64,000 nt of DNA, taken from assembly GCF_031846515.1 (NCBI RefSeq), contig NZ_JAVRHO010000013.1, forward strand, positions 62,001 through 126,000. The letters are read 5' to 3'. Shown in pieces: positions 35,906 through 44,712 of the stretch. Made by a program: the position numbers and the translations under genes. The stretch comes from Autumnicola lenta. Its GTDB lineage: Bacteria; Bacteroidota; Bacteroidia; Flavobacteriales; Flavobacteriaceae. Under the pieces are notes generated by a model, which saw nothing but the letters and a program-made list of their open reading frames with translations, searched no databases and was not told the origin of the DNA. Within the stretch, counting starts at the first letter, position 1. The number at the start of each line of letters is the position of its first letter.

Positions 35906-38185
35906 TTATTTGTTAAGCGTAAATGCTGCCTTTTTAAGATCTCTCGAATTTCCACCGACGAAGACTTCAAAATCGCCTGATTCAGATTCCCATTGTTTGC
36001 TTGCATTATAGAACCTCAGCATTTCTTCATCAATACTAAATTCGACAGTTTTTGTTTCTCCGGGGTTCAGCTCTATCATCTCGAAGCCTTTCAACTCCTT
36101 TACCGGCCTGGATTTACTGGCAACAAGATCACGCAGGTATAACTGCACAACTTCTTTACCCGCCACATCTCCGGAATTGGTCACCGGCACACTTAGTGTG
36201 ATTTCTTTATTGGCACTCATTTCTTCTGCGGAAAGGGATATTTCCCCATATTCAAAATCGGTGTAACTTAATCCGAAGCCGAACGGATAAAGCGCCTCCT
36301 TCCCAATATCTGTATAACTGGAAAATGTTACATGCTGTTCACTATACGGTCTTCCCGTATTTTGCTGATTGTAATATAGCGGCTCCTGCCCCACTGCCTT
36401 TGGAAAGGAAACCGGAAGTTTCCCTGAAGGATTATACTTCCCAAAAAGCACATCGGCAATAGCATTTCCACTTTCTGAACCAAGCTGCCATGCTTCAACA
36501 ATAGCCGGAATATTTTCTGCAGCCCATGTAATTTCCAACGGCCTGCCATTAATCAATACCAAAGCAATATTTTTATTGACTTTATAGATTTCTTCCAGCA
36601 ATTCCTGCTGAAGCCCTGCCAGTCCAATTTTCGCCTGACTCCGTCCTTCACCACTCTGGAAAGCATCTTCACCCAGCACCATGATCACCAGATCTGCATC
36701 TTCAGCTTTGGAAACAGCGTCTGGAAAACCAGATTTATCAGTTTCATTTATTTCCAGGGGCATCAAAAAACTCCGTTCCCCGGTTCCAAGCGCGGCACCT
36801 TAAGCATAAGAAATATTTACATTTTTCCCGGCGGCAGCTTTGATTCCTTCCAATACAGAAACCGCGGAATTTGCTTCTCCCTGTGCCCTCCAGTTTCCTA
36901 TAGGCGTGTCTTTGTCTGCTGCCAGCGGGCCGATAATTGCAATATTTTGCACTGCACTTTTTATGGGCAGCATATCATCTTCATTCTTCAGCAACACTAT
37001 GGATTTTCTTGCGATATCACGTGCCACTTCTTTATGCTCTTCATAGGAAATTTGTTCTGCCAGTTCAGGATTGGAATAGCGATAGGGATCTTCAAAAAGT
37101 CCCATTTTAAACTTTACGCGCAAAATCCTTTTTACCGCATCATCAATAAGATTTTCGTCTATTTTGCCTTCTTCCACCAAATCCAGAAGCCCGGCTTCGT
37201 AAGCGCCGCCTTCCATATCCATATCACTTCCGGCTTTTAGGGCAATTTCAGCAGCATGTTTTTTATCTTTTGCAAAACCGTGATAGATCATTTCTGTAAT
37301 AGAACCCCAGTCTGAAACCACAAATCCGTTCCAGTTCCAATCGTCCTTCAAGATATCGCGTTGTAACATTTTGCTGCCTGTAGCGGGCGTACCATCTATA
37401 GTATTAAACGAGTTCATAAAAGTTGCCACTCCGGCATCTGCCGCAGCTTTAAACGGAGGCAAAATAAAATTATGAAGCTCATACTTCCCCACATTTACGG
37501 TATTGTAATCCCTGCCGGCTTCAGCAAAACCATAGCCTGCAAAGTGTTTTGCAGTGGCCGCAATCGTGGTACTATCGGCAAGATCATCTCCCTGGTAACC
37601 TTTTACTTTCGCAACAGCGACCAAAGAGGTGAGATAAGGGTCTTCGCCAGAACCTTCCATAATCCTTCCCCAACGCGCATCCCGAGACACATCTATCATG
37701 GGCGAAAATGTCCAGTTTACGCCATTGGCCACAGATTCTATTGCAGCAATCCGCGCTGACTTTTCCATCGCTTCCAAATCCCAGCTTGCAGTTTCCCCAA
37801 GCGGAACAGGAAAAATTGTTTTATAACCATGTATCACATCATAACCAAAAATAAGCGGAATTTTAATCCTGGAATTTTCCATCACCAGCTTCTGCGCTTC
37901 TCTTGTAGCTTCTACCGAAAGCACATTTAACATAGCACCTACCAGTCCTTTCTTAAGGCGCTCTTCCTTTTCTTTATTGCCCATTTCTGAAGCGGGGCCG
38001 GTAAGGTCCCAGCTGCCGTTATACTGCACCAGCTGCCCCACCTTTTCCTCCAGCGTCATCATAAACAGAATGGAATCTACTTTGGTTTCGACGTCTTTAA
38101 CAGAGCTTGGAATTTCACTATTTTGGGCCTGTAGGCCAAACCCTCCCGAAAGAAGGAACGACATAAGGATAAAACATTTTTTCAT
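35906..38185 (-). pseudogene. bglX: GH3 beta-glucosidase (BglX-type) split by an in-frame TAA
   Basis: Read through, this is a normal-length periplasmic GH3 (about 759 residues): signal peptide (CFILMSFLLSGGFGLQA), TIM-barrel domain with the nucleophile Asp in GFVVSDWGSI, alpha/beta sandwich, and C-terminal fibronectin-III-like domain. TAA at 36800-36802 interrupts ISYA-stop-GAALGTGERSFLMPLE, where BglX proteins usually have Lys (YAKGA); AAA to TAA is one change. The frame stays open on both sides (36800 and 36766 are in the same frame), so it is a nonsense mutation and not a frameshift. The two pieces are 461 and 286 residues; the second half would need internal initiation (TTG/ATG at 36761-36766). 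It would release glucose from beta-glucan oligosaccharides. Confidence 0.85.
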
Positions 38186-38247
38186 GATTTGATATTAAGT
38201 ATAGAAAAGGGGGCGTCAAGAAGAAAACTAACATCATCTATGAGAAT

Positions 38248-38400
38248 TTAAAAAACGCCCCTCTCTATATTTGAATTTTTATTCTGAGTAATTTCTGCCG
38301 TCTTTCCATCTGGAGTGCGGAATACTACATTTGGTAAATTTTCAGGCATGGCTGAAGCAACTCTCACAGATCCTCCTCAAAAACGGTATTTAGAGGATGA
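38248..38400 (-). pseudogene. 3' remnant of a GH30 beta-glucanase gene
   Basis: On the minus strand, between the GH16 at 38422 and the GH3, about 50 codons read like the C-terminal beta-domain of a GH30 glucanase: SSSSKYRF, an in-frame TGA, then GGSVRVASAMPENLPNVVFR followed by TPDGKTAEITQNK and a TAA at 38248-38250. Intact GH30 enzymes have SKY, then PGSVRVAS, and a LPNVAFKTPDG-type stretch at this place. The catalytic TIM barrel is entirely absent. GH30 enzymes cleave beta-1,6-glucan branches and usually sit beside GH3 and GH16 in laminarin loci, so this is probably a deletion scar. Confidence 0.65.
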
Positions 38401-38421
38401 ACTTTGGCTAATCAAAACTCT

Positions 38422-39288
38422 TTATTTTCTTATTAAAACCCAGTCGATTAGGACTTCTGCTTTTCCTTCTTTTATAAGTTCTACTGTTGATGCAGGAATA
38501 CCATTATAAGGTTTTTCCACTCCATTAGTTTTGTACGGATACGCACCGCCTAAAGCAAGATTGAGAATAAGAAATTTTGAATTATCAAAAGCCCAATTCC
38601 CGTAATGCTCTGCCATAGGTTTTGTAACCCGATAGGTCAACCTGCCATCAACTTTAAAATCAATTTTATCAGGCGTCCAATCAATAGAATACACATGCCA
38701 GTCGGTCACATCTTCACCTTCAGGGAAGAAGTATTTGTTAACCAGCGGAGTCTCTCCGGAATATTCCGGTCCGTGCAGGGCAACCCCTATCCAATCGGTC
38801 TCCCCCACATATTCCATAATATCAATCTCTCCGGTTTCTGGCCAACTACCCCCGCCCAGTGCCCAGAAAGCAGGCCAAAATCCGGAACCTTTTGGAAGCT
38901 TCATTCTGGCAGCAGCAGTACCATAGGTAAACATTACTTTGTCACGGGTATCAATCCTACCCGAAATAAAATCAAAATTATTTCCACGAAAAGTTATATA
39001 GTTGGGGCTGTAATGAGCTTTAAGCATTAATGCATTTTCGACTCCCTTTGCATCGGCCCCGTCCACAGTGTAAATAGTTGCGGTGGAATCTACATAAATC
39101 TGCTGTTCGTTATTTACCCAAAAATCGGTTCCAATGACATTCCATTTCTCCCTGTTCAGGGAACTTCCGGAGAAATCATCATAGAAAAGTGTGTCTGTTC
39201 CCGTTCTTACTGGTATATCCTGAGCGTATATATTTCCGCTGAAAATTAACGTGAGCGCCAGGAAGGTTTTTAAAAAAAATTGTTTCAT
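38422..39288 (-). CDS. GH16 endo-beta-glucanase (laminarinase-like), copy 2
   Basis: 288 residues from the ATG at 39288 (MKQFFLKTFL), which starts a clean signal peptide ending near YAQ; the frame continues upstream to 39336. One GH16 domain with GEIDIMEYVG, giving Glu154, Asp156 and Glu159. It differs from copy 1 in having longer loops (ATIYTVDGADAKGVENALML) and the pattern NEQQIYVDST. It cleaves internal beta-1,3 (or mixed-linkage) glucan bonds and is likely periplasmic. It lies between the lipoprotein GH16 and the GH30 remnant in the same orientation as the whole locus. Confidence 0.92.
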   Translation of the reverse strand: MKQFFLKTFLALTLIFSGNIYAQDIPVRTGTDTLFYDDFSGSSLNREKWNVIGTDFWVNNEQQIYVDSTATIYTVDGADAKGVENALMLKAHYSPNYITFRGNNFDFISGRIDTRDKVMFTYGTAAARMKLPKGSGFWPAFWALGGGSWPETGEIDIMEYVGETDWIGVALHGPEYSGETPLVNKYFFPEGEDVTDWHVYSIDWTPDKIDFKVDGRLTYRVTKPMAEHYGNWAFDNSKFLILNLALGGAYPYKTNGVEKPYNGIPASTVELIKEGKAEVLIDWVLIRK

Positions 39289-39442
39289 ATAAATTATATT
39301 AAAAGATAGAATTAACCTGAAAAACAAGTGTTTCAAGAGTGCCAGATAAAAGAGATATTTAAGTATTAAAAAATTTCTTCATGATTATTTGGAAAAAATT
39401 TTGAGCAGACACGCCAGGAAATTATAATTGTACAAATACTAT

Positions 39443-40594
39443 CTATTGAAAGACTTTTACATAATCGATTTCAAAAATAGCTTCTGTAAAGTTCTCCGGA
39501 ACTTCACCACCCAGATTTCCACCAAGTGCAATATTCAGCAATAAATAGTGCGGATGATCGTATGGTTTTTCTGAAGAGTTGGGTAGTTCGTAGACTAATT
39601 CCCCGTCTACAAAAGTTTTAATGCTGCTATCGGTCCATTCCATGGAATATACATGAAATTCACCGGCTGTATTTGCAACTGGCAACGTACCTCCTATGTT
39701 TTTGTATTCCCCGGTATTACGGTCTCCCCAATGAAAATGGGATATAATTTCATTTTTGTTCCACCCCGTTTGTTCCATTATGTCAATTTCACCACAACCA
39801 GGCCACTGTCCACTTCCATACTGGCCTTCAAAGTAACTACCGGTTTCGTTACAATTTGCACCTAAAGTCCAGATTGCCGGCCAGGTACCCGCCGCTTCGG
39901 GAAGTTTAGCTCGGACTTCAACCCGGCCGAAAGTAAAGGCAAATTTAGAATTCAAGCGGGCAGAGGTGTAAGATTTAGTGGAAGCACCATATGTATATTG
40001 CTCTTTGATGGCCTTAATCTTTAAAGTGCCATCACTCACAAAGGAGTTTTCGGTACGGGCTGTGTAATGTTGTAATTCGCCATTGTGCCAGCTGCCATTA
40101 TTTGGTGGAATGACCTGATGATGCCATTTTTCTTCCTCCAGACTTCCTTCGCTTTCAAATTCATCAGAGAAAACCAGCTTTGTGAATTGTGCATCAGATT
40201 TAAAAACGGTGAAATCCACCGTTTCATTTATGAATTCTCCCGATTCTGAATAGGCCCAGACAACGACATTTGTAGTGTGTGTTCCTTCTTCAGAAAATAT
40301 GTATTCCATTGTACCTGAAGTGCTTTCCTGCACATCTCCGCTGTCAAAACGAAAAGCGTATCTCACCGCATTGTTGGCGGTAGCAGTCACCTGCACCACT
40401 CCTGAACCATCTCCATTAGGCTGCTGCTCGCTAGCCCCGGCTAAGGAAACCTCTACCTGTAAATTTGAAACGCCTGTTTTTAAATCTGAATCCCCCGTAC
40501 TACAGGAATTGAAAAATAATAGCAGGAAGCAAGAAATATATATGAAGCTCATAGATTTAAAACTGTAAAAAGGGTTGTTTTTTGTCATTTTCAT
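39443..40594 (-). CDS. Surface GH16 lipoprotein with N-terminal PKD-like domain, copy 3
   Basis: 383 residues. Lipoprotein signal: YISCFLLLFFNSC places the lipidated Cys near residue 31, and the charged residues directly after it (STGDSD) fit the Bacteroidota surface-export type. An N-terminal PKD/Ig-like module (about 40-130: VTATANNAVRYAFRFDSGD, then GTHTTNVVVWAYSESG) precedes a GH16 domain (about 135-383) with GCGEIDIMEQTG carrying the catalytic Glu/Asp/Glu near residues 267-272. It is probably the outer-surface enzyme that makes the first cuts in beta-1,3-glucan before import by the SusCD pair. It lies 159 bases after the glycan-binding lipoprotein gene. Confidence 0.92.
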   Translation of the reverse strand: MKMTKNNPFYSFKSMSFIYISCFLLLFFNSCSTGDSDLKTGVSNLQVEVSLAGASEQQPNGDGSGVVQVTATANNAVRYAFRFDSGDVQESTSGTMEYIFSEEGTHTTNVVVWAYSESGEFINETVDFTVFKSDAQFTKLVFSDEFESEGSLEEEKWHHQVIPPNNGSWHNGELQHYTARTENSFVSDGTLKIKAIKEQYTYGASTKSYTSARLNSKFAFTFGRVEVRAKLPEAAGTWPAIWTLGANCNETGSYFEGQYGSGQWPGCGEIDIMEQTGWNKNEIISHFHWGDRNTGEYKNIGGTLPVANTAGEFHVYSMEWTDSSIKTFVDGELVYELPNSSEKPYDHPHYLLLNIALGGNLGGEVPENFTEAIFEIDYVKVFQ

Positions 40595-40753
40595 AGTTAA
40601 TTTTAAGCATATTTTACGTATGCACTAATCTGTATTTACAGTGTTTGAGTACCCTGATGGTTTTCAGGTCAAGATCATCTTCCTGGCAGCTAACTACCAG
40701 GGTTCTGATGATCAAAAAATTAATAATTTTAAATATTGGACAGTGTTTCTTTT

Positions 40754-42976
40754 CTAATTCTGTTCGATATCATCAATATAGAAGGTACCTGCAGTAGTTC
40801 CCGCAAAATCTAAGAAAATAGAAAATGAATCATATTGCCCAACTGGAACAAAAGCAGCTCCGTTATCTGGGTCACCATCCACATAACTTTTTATCGCATT
40901 GTTTGCAAAGTCAAACGTTAATTCTTCCCATCCTGTACCACCATGATCTACTTCTACTTCATTAGCTCTTTCTCCATTCACACCAGTTTCTAACTTAAAT
41001 AGAACAGGATAAGCGGTTTCAGAATAAACTTTCATAGTTATAGTTTTATTAGAACCTGAAAAGTCTATTGCCTCATCAAGAACAACTGTCAACGCTTCAT
41101 ATTGCTGACCATTATTAGTAACTGCGCCTACTTTAGTGTCTGTTGAGTTAATCCCAGATTGGTTTTGATTTACTACTACTTCAAATGCAACACCACTCGT
41201 TTTAGAAGCATAGTCTACTGAACCATCAAAATCTAAGGGAAAACCAAGAGTTCCGGCTGAGCCTTCTCCATCAGTACCACCGTCACCTGTTTCATTTGAG
41301 AAATACAGGTTATCTATAAAAAAACTACCTCCGGTATCTGGCTGAACATCAAACTTGATCTGGAATATGTCGCTAACATCAAGTCCCTGACTTATGAAGT
41401 CTTCCAATGGAATTTCCAGAGTATTCCACTGGTTTGGAATTACATCTAAACTAACTGATCTCTCTCCAGATCCAGTGCTAATCAAGAAAATTGGAATGGA
41501 AGTATAATCTGCAGACCACACATCTATTTTTAATGTTGTATAGGAAGTTAGATCTATAGCTTCTCCAAAATCTATCCCCTCGTAATTAACATTTCCATAT
41601 TTTATCACTGCATTACCACCAAAGTCTATTATCTCAAAAGAAGTAGACTGTCCCCAGTCTGGATAGTAATTTACTCCAGTTGGATTTGTATAGGCATCAC
41701 TAAATATTGATTGTACTTCTGCATCAGCCGTAGGTGTTGGAGCCGCAGATACCGGCTCGTTCAATATCCCTGAACTATCATAGAAATACACATTGTCTAT
41801 ATAAATGGTGTTCTGCCCTGATGGACTTGCAGCAAATATCAGCTGTCCAATGTTTTCTTTCGTGGTAAGTCCTGTAAAATCGGAAAGTGATATATCCACT
41901 TCAACCCATTCCTGTTGTGCCGGATTCGAAATTACGATTTCATGTTCAACATCATCTCCTCCGTCAAAAGCACCATCAGCTCCAAAATCGACCAATTTGA
42001 TTCTGAATTCTGTAGCGTTGGCAGTCCAGATATCTACATGGAAATGACTCATGGCACTGGCATCAATGGGAGTCGCAACGGTCTCGATACCCACAAAATT
42101 TAAATCGCTGTATTTTTTTACATTATTCTCATTTACGGTGATGTCCTCAAGAGTGGCATCAGACCATTCGGTACGCCATGTATCTACTGTGACATTTGTG
42201 TACACATCGCTGAAAAGAGATATTACCTTATCCTCATCCACATTAGGATCAGTAGCCGTACTGGTTGGCTCTGAATCACTCACCGGCTCCTCCGTAGAAC
42301 CACCTTCAGCCAGAACTATATCATCAAAATAATGTACTGTAGTGGCATCCTTATCGCCGTTGAAATTAAAGAATAGCACCATTCTGTCAAATTTATCGGA
42401 ATCGCTGGGAGAAAAGGCAAATGAAATCTCTTCCCACTCGTCGGCAACTGTTGAAGTCATAGTGACTTCTTTTGAAATGGTTCCATCTGAACTGTCTTCC
42501 AGTTTCAGGTTAATGTTTTGTCCCGCAGCCGGAGAATATACTTTGAGTTTAATGGTTTGCTTTTCAGAAAGATCAATTTTGCTAGTCACATCAAAGAAAA
42601 ATCCGGCCCAGCCTTCCACTCCTTCAGTTTGGGTAACCATCATTACCTTATCAGAAGTATTAATTCCTTCCTTATCAGGATTATCAGCGGGCTCAATGGT
42701 TATAGAACCAGCAGCTTCTCCAAAAAAGCCTGTATCTGGCGTCCCGCATTCAAAGTCTATTCCTTCGGCCAGGTCGGTCTGGTCGGGGACCATAACTTCA
42801 TCAGTACAACCTTCCCCGGGAACTTCAGGTTCAGGCTCAACATAGGCAGATTCAGGTGGTATATCATCTTCCGTCTCACAGGAACTTATTATGCTGAATA
42901 CACCGAAGAGGAGAAGGAGCCGTATCAGAGATAAATTAAAATTCTGAATATTCTGTATTATACTATTCCGTTTCAT
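40754..42976 (-). CDS. Multi-module surface glycan-binding lipoprotein
   Basis: 740 residues. Lipoprotein signal (LLLLFGVFSIISSC, Cys near residue 33) followed by an acidic Pro/Glu linker. Four beta-sandwich modules are recognisable by their closing strands: VHYFDDIVLAEGG, TIYIDNVYFYD, SFFIDNLYFSN and TFYIDDIEQN, each preceded by WxxI/L-type strands such as WEEISFAF, WVEVDISLSD, WNTLEIPLED and WEELTFDF. They resemble carbohydrate-binding modules of the CBM4/9/22-like galactose-binding fold. No catalytic domain is seen. The position after SusD matches the surface glycan-binding protein slot of laminarin loci. Confidence 0.82.
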   Translation of the reverse strand: MKRNSIIQNIQNFNLSLIRLLLLFGVFSIISSCETEDDIPPESAYVEPEPEVPGEGCTDEVMVPDQTDLAEGIDFECGTPDTGFFGEAAGSITIEPADNPDKEGINTSDKVMMVTQTEGVEGWAGFFFDVTSKIDLSEKQTIKLKVYSPAAGQNINLKLEDSSDGTISKEVTMTSTVADEWEEISFAFSPSDSDKFDRMVLFFNFNGDKDATTVHYFDDIVLAEGGSTEEPVSDSEPTSTATDPNVDEDKVISLFSDVYTNVTVDTWRTEWSDATLEDITVNENNVKKYSDLNFVGIETVATPIDASAMSHFHVDIWTANATEFRIKLVDFGADGAFDGGDDVEHEIVISNPAQQEWVEVDISLSDFTGLTTKENIGQLIFAASPSGQNTIYIDNVYFYDSSGILNEPVSAAPTPTADAEVQSIFSDAYTNPTGVNYYPDWGQSTSFEIIDFGGNAVIKYGNVNYEGIDFGEAIDLTSYTTLKIDVWSADYTSIPIFLISTGSGERSVSLDVIPNQWNTLEIPLEDFISQGLDVSDIFQIKFDVQPDTGGSFFIDNLYFSNETGDGGTDGEGSAGTLGFPLDFDGSVDYASKTSGVAFEVVVNQNQSGINSTDTKVGAVTNNGQQYEALTVVLDEAIDFSGSNKTITMKVYSETAYPVLFKLETGVNGERANEVEVDHGGTGWEELTFDFANNAIKSYVDGDPDNGAAFVPVGQYDSFSIFLDFAGTTAGTFYIDDIEQN

Positions 42977-43011
42977 TTCTTATATTTTTAGTTACCTTAT
43001 ATCATCAACTC

Positions 43012-44625
43012 TTAATTATAGCCTTCATTTTGGGGATAGTTTGGTCCCAACAGATCTATTTGTTGCTGAGGAATAGGCCAGTTTTCCATATATTCTCTCA
43101 ATATATTTTTTGGATTTCCCTCAGGATAAGATTCGTTCATATTATCATTATTCATATGATCCAGAAGGAATTCGTATAATTTTCCTGTACGCTTAAGTGT
43201 ATACCAACGCTGCCCTTCAAAAGCTAACTCTCTTGCCCTTTCGTCGAGAATGGCCTGCAGATTTATCTCAGATGCGGGATCTGTATTGGCTCTTGTTCTT
43301 ACGGCATTTAGGTATTCTAATGCTTTTGAGTTATTCCCCAGCATCATGTAGGCTTCAGCGCCAATGAGATAGGTCTCAGCAAGTCGATAAATCATAATGT
43401 TCTTAAAATGATTTCTGTCAGTAGGCTCCACGGTTGCATCAAAAAACTTTAATACTCCCGGATTTTGCCTGCGGTAATACAACATAAATTCATTTTGATC
43501 TGTTTCACTATTCTCATATAAGTCCAGTGGCTCACCTAGTTCCTTACCTGGGGGAAGCCCGGACTCATCATTATATTCGTATTCAAAAATGTAGTAGGTA
43601 CCGTCCCTCCTTTCATCATTTGGATCATCATTAAGAAGGTCAATCACATATTTATTTAATGAAATAAAACCTGCTGCTGCTCCTCCGTTTTCAACAGATT
43701 GCACCAGGCCAGGGGCTTCTGCATAGGAAGATACCATGTTCCAGTTTAAAATATGTGGACCACCTCCTCCAATGGTCTGAAACTCAAAGTTCACCGCAAA
43801 TAAAGTTTCGGAATGATTCAGATCTCCAGCAAAAACCTGCTCAGTAGTGGTCAAACTGTGATTACCACTGTTTATAACCGCATCAGCTTGTGCGGCCGCT
43901 TCGCTGTAATCCTCTTGCCAAATCGCAACCTTGGCACGTAAATGCCTTGCAGCACCCTGGCTCCATCTGCCGAATTCTTCAGGACTGTAATCAAGGTTTT
44001 CAATGGCAAAATCCAGGTCTGACCTTAATAATGAAAAGATTTCTTCTTCAGAAGATTTATCCTGAGGCACATCAAATGCATTTTCCGGTGTGGTAGGTTC
44101 TGTGGTGATGAATATATTATTGAAAAGTCTGTATAAGATAAAATAAGAATTGGCACGCATGGCTTTTGCTTCTGCCAAAATCTGATTTCTTCTGTCCTCA
44201 TCAACATCAGTTAAATTCTCAGCTCCACGAATAATGGCGTTCGCCCGGTCTATGATTCTATAATAGGTTACCCAATAGGCATTGATTCCTGAAGCTGTTC
44301 CATAGTCACCCAGGCTTGCACCCCATAAAAGCCTGCTGTAAAGCGAAGCCTCCCCGGTTATTCCTACAGATAGATCACTCTTGGCCTGCAAGATCAACGG
44401 AAAGGCACCGTTAAGGCTGAGATCTTCGTAGATAGTTCTGTTTAAGGCATAAAGTCCTACTACCGCTGACTCCAATCCTTCAGGAGAGGAATACAGAAAG
44501 TCTACGGAAGTATCAGATAACAATTTATCTTCCAGGAAATCGTCCTGGCATGACGTAGAAAACGTTAATGCAATAAGTATTACAAAAAACTTTTTCGATA
44601 ACAAATAACTTTTTATAATTTTCAT
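43012..44625 (-). CDS. SusD/RagB-family lipoprotein (beta-glucan locus)
   Basis: 537 residues. Lipoprotein signal with Cys near residue 27 (FFVILIALTFSTSCQDD). SusD-like N-terminal region (SPEGLESAVVGLYALNRTIYEDL, AEAKAMRANSYFILYRLFNNI) and C-terminal block (RLAETYLIGAEAYMMLGN, YLNAVRTRAN, ILDERARELAFEGQRWYTLKRTGKLYEFL, NWPIPQQQIDLL). It binds glycan at the surface as the lid of the adjacent SusC. The next gene downstream is the multi-module binding lipoprotein, 35 bases away, consistent with one operon. Confidence 0.95.
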   Translation of the reverse strand: MKIIKSYLLSKKFFVILIALTFSTSCQDDFLEDKLLSDTSVDFLYSSPEGLESAVVGLYALNRTIYEDLSLNGAFPLILQAKSDLSVGITGEASLYSRLLWGASLGDYGTASGINAYWVTYYRIIDRANAIIRGAENLTDVDEDRRNQILAEAKAMRANSYFILYRLFNNIFITTEPTTPENAFDVPQDKSSEEEIFSLLRSDLDFAIENLDYSPEEFGRWSQGAARHLRAKVAIWQEDYSEAAAQADAVINSGNHSLTTTEQVFAGDLNHSETLFAVNFEFQTIGGGGPHILNWNMVSSYAEAPGLVQSVENGGAAAGFISLNKYVIDLLNDDPNDERRDGTYYIFEYEYNDESGLPPGKELGEPLDLYENSETDQNEFMLYYRRQNPGVLKFFDATVEPTDRNHFKNIMIYRLAETYLIGAEAYMMLGNNSKALEYLNAVRTRANTDPASEINLQAILDERARELAFEGQRWYTLKRTGKLYEFLLDHMNNDNMNESYPEGNPKNILREYMENWPIPQQQIDLLGPNYPQNEGYN

Positions 44626-44712
44626 CTGTTGCTATTTAATTTGTTTAACTGGCCCAATTTGGATTAAATTACAATTTTAGTTCCAAGAATAGGTGGCTTA
44701 TAACACGTTTAC

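Noticed and set aside
36925..36950. CCGATAATTGC match in the GH3 gene
   Set aside because: It encodes the conserved AIIGP motif of GH3 proteins, so it is explained by coding.
38315..38509. A plus-strand open frame of 64 codons between GH3 and GH16
   Set aside because: It is antisense to the GH30-like remnant and to the end of the GH16 gene, and has no protein-like features.
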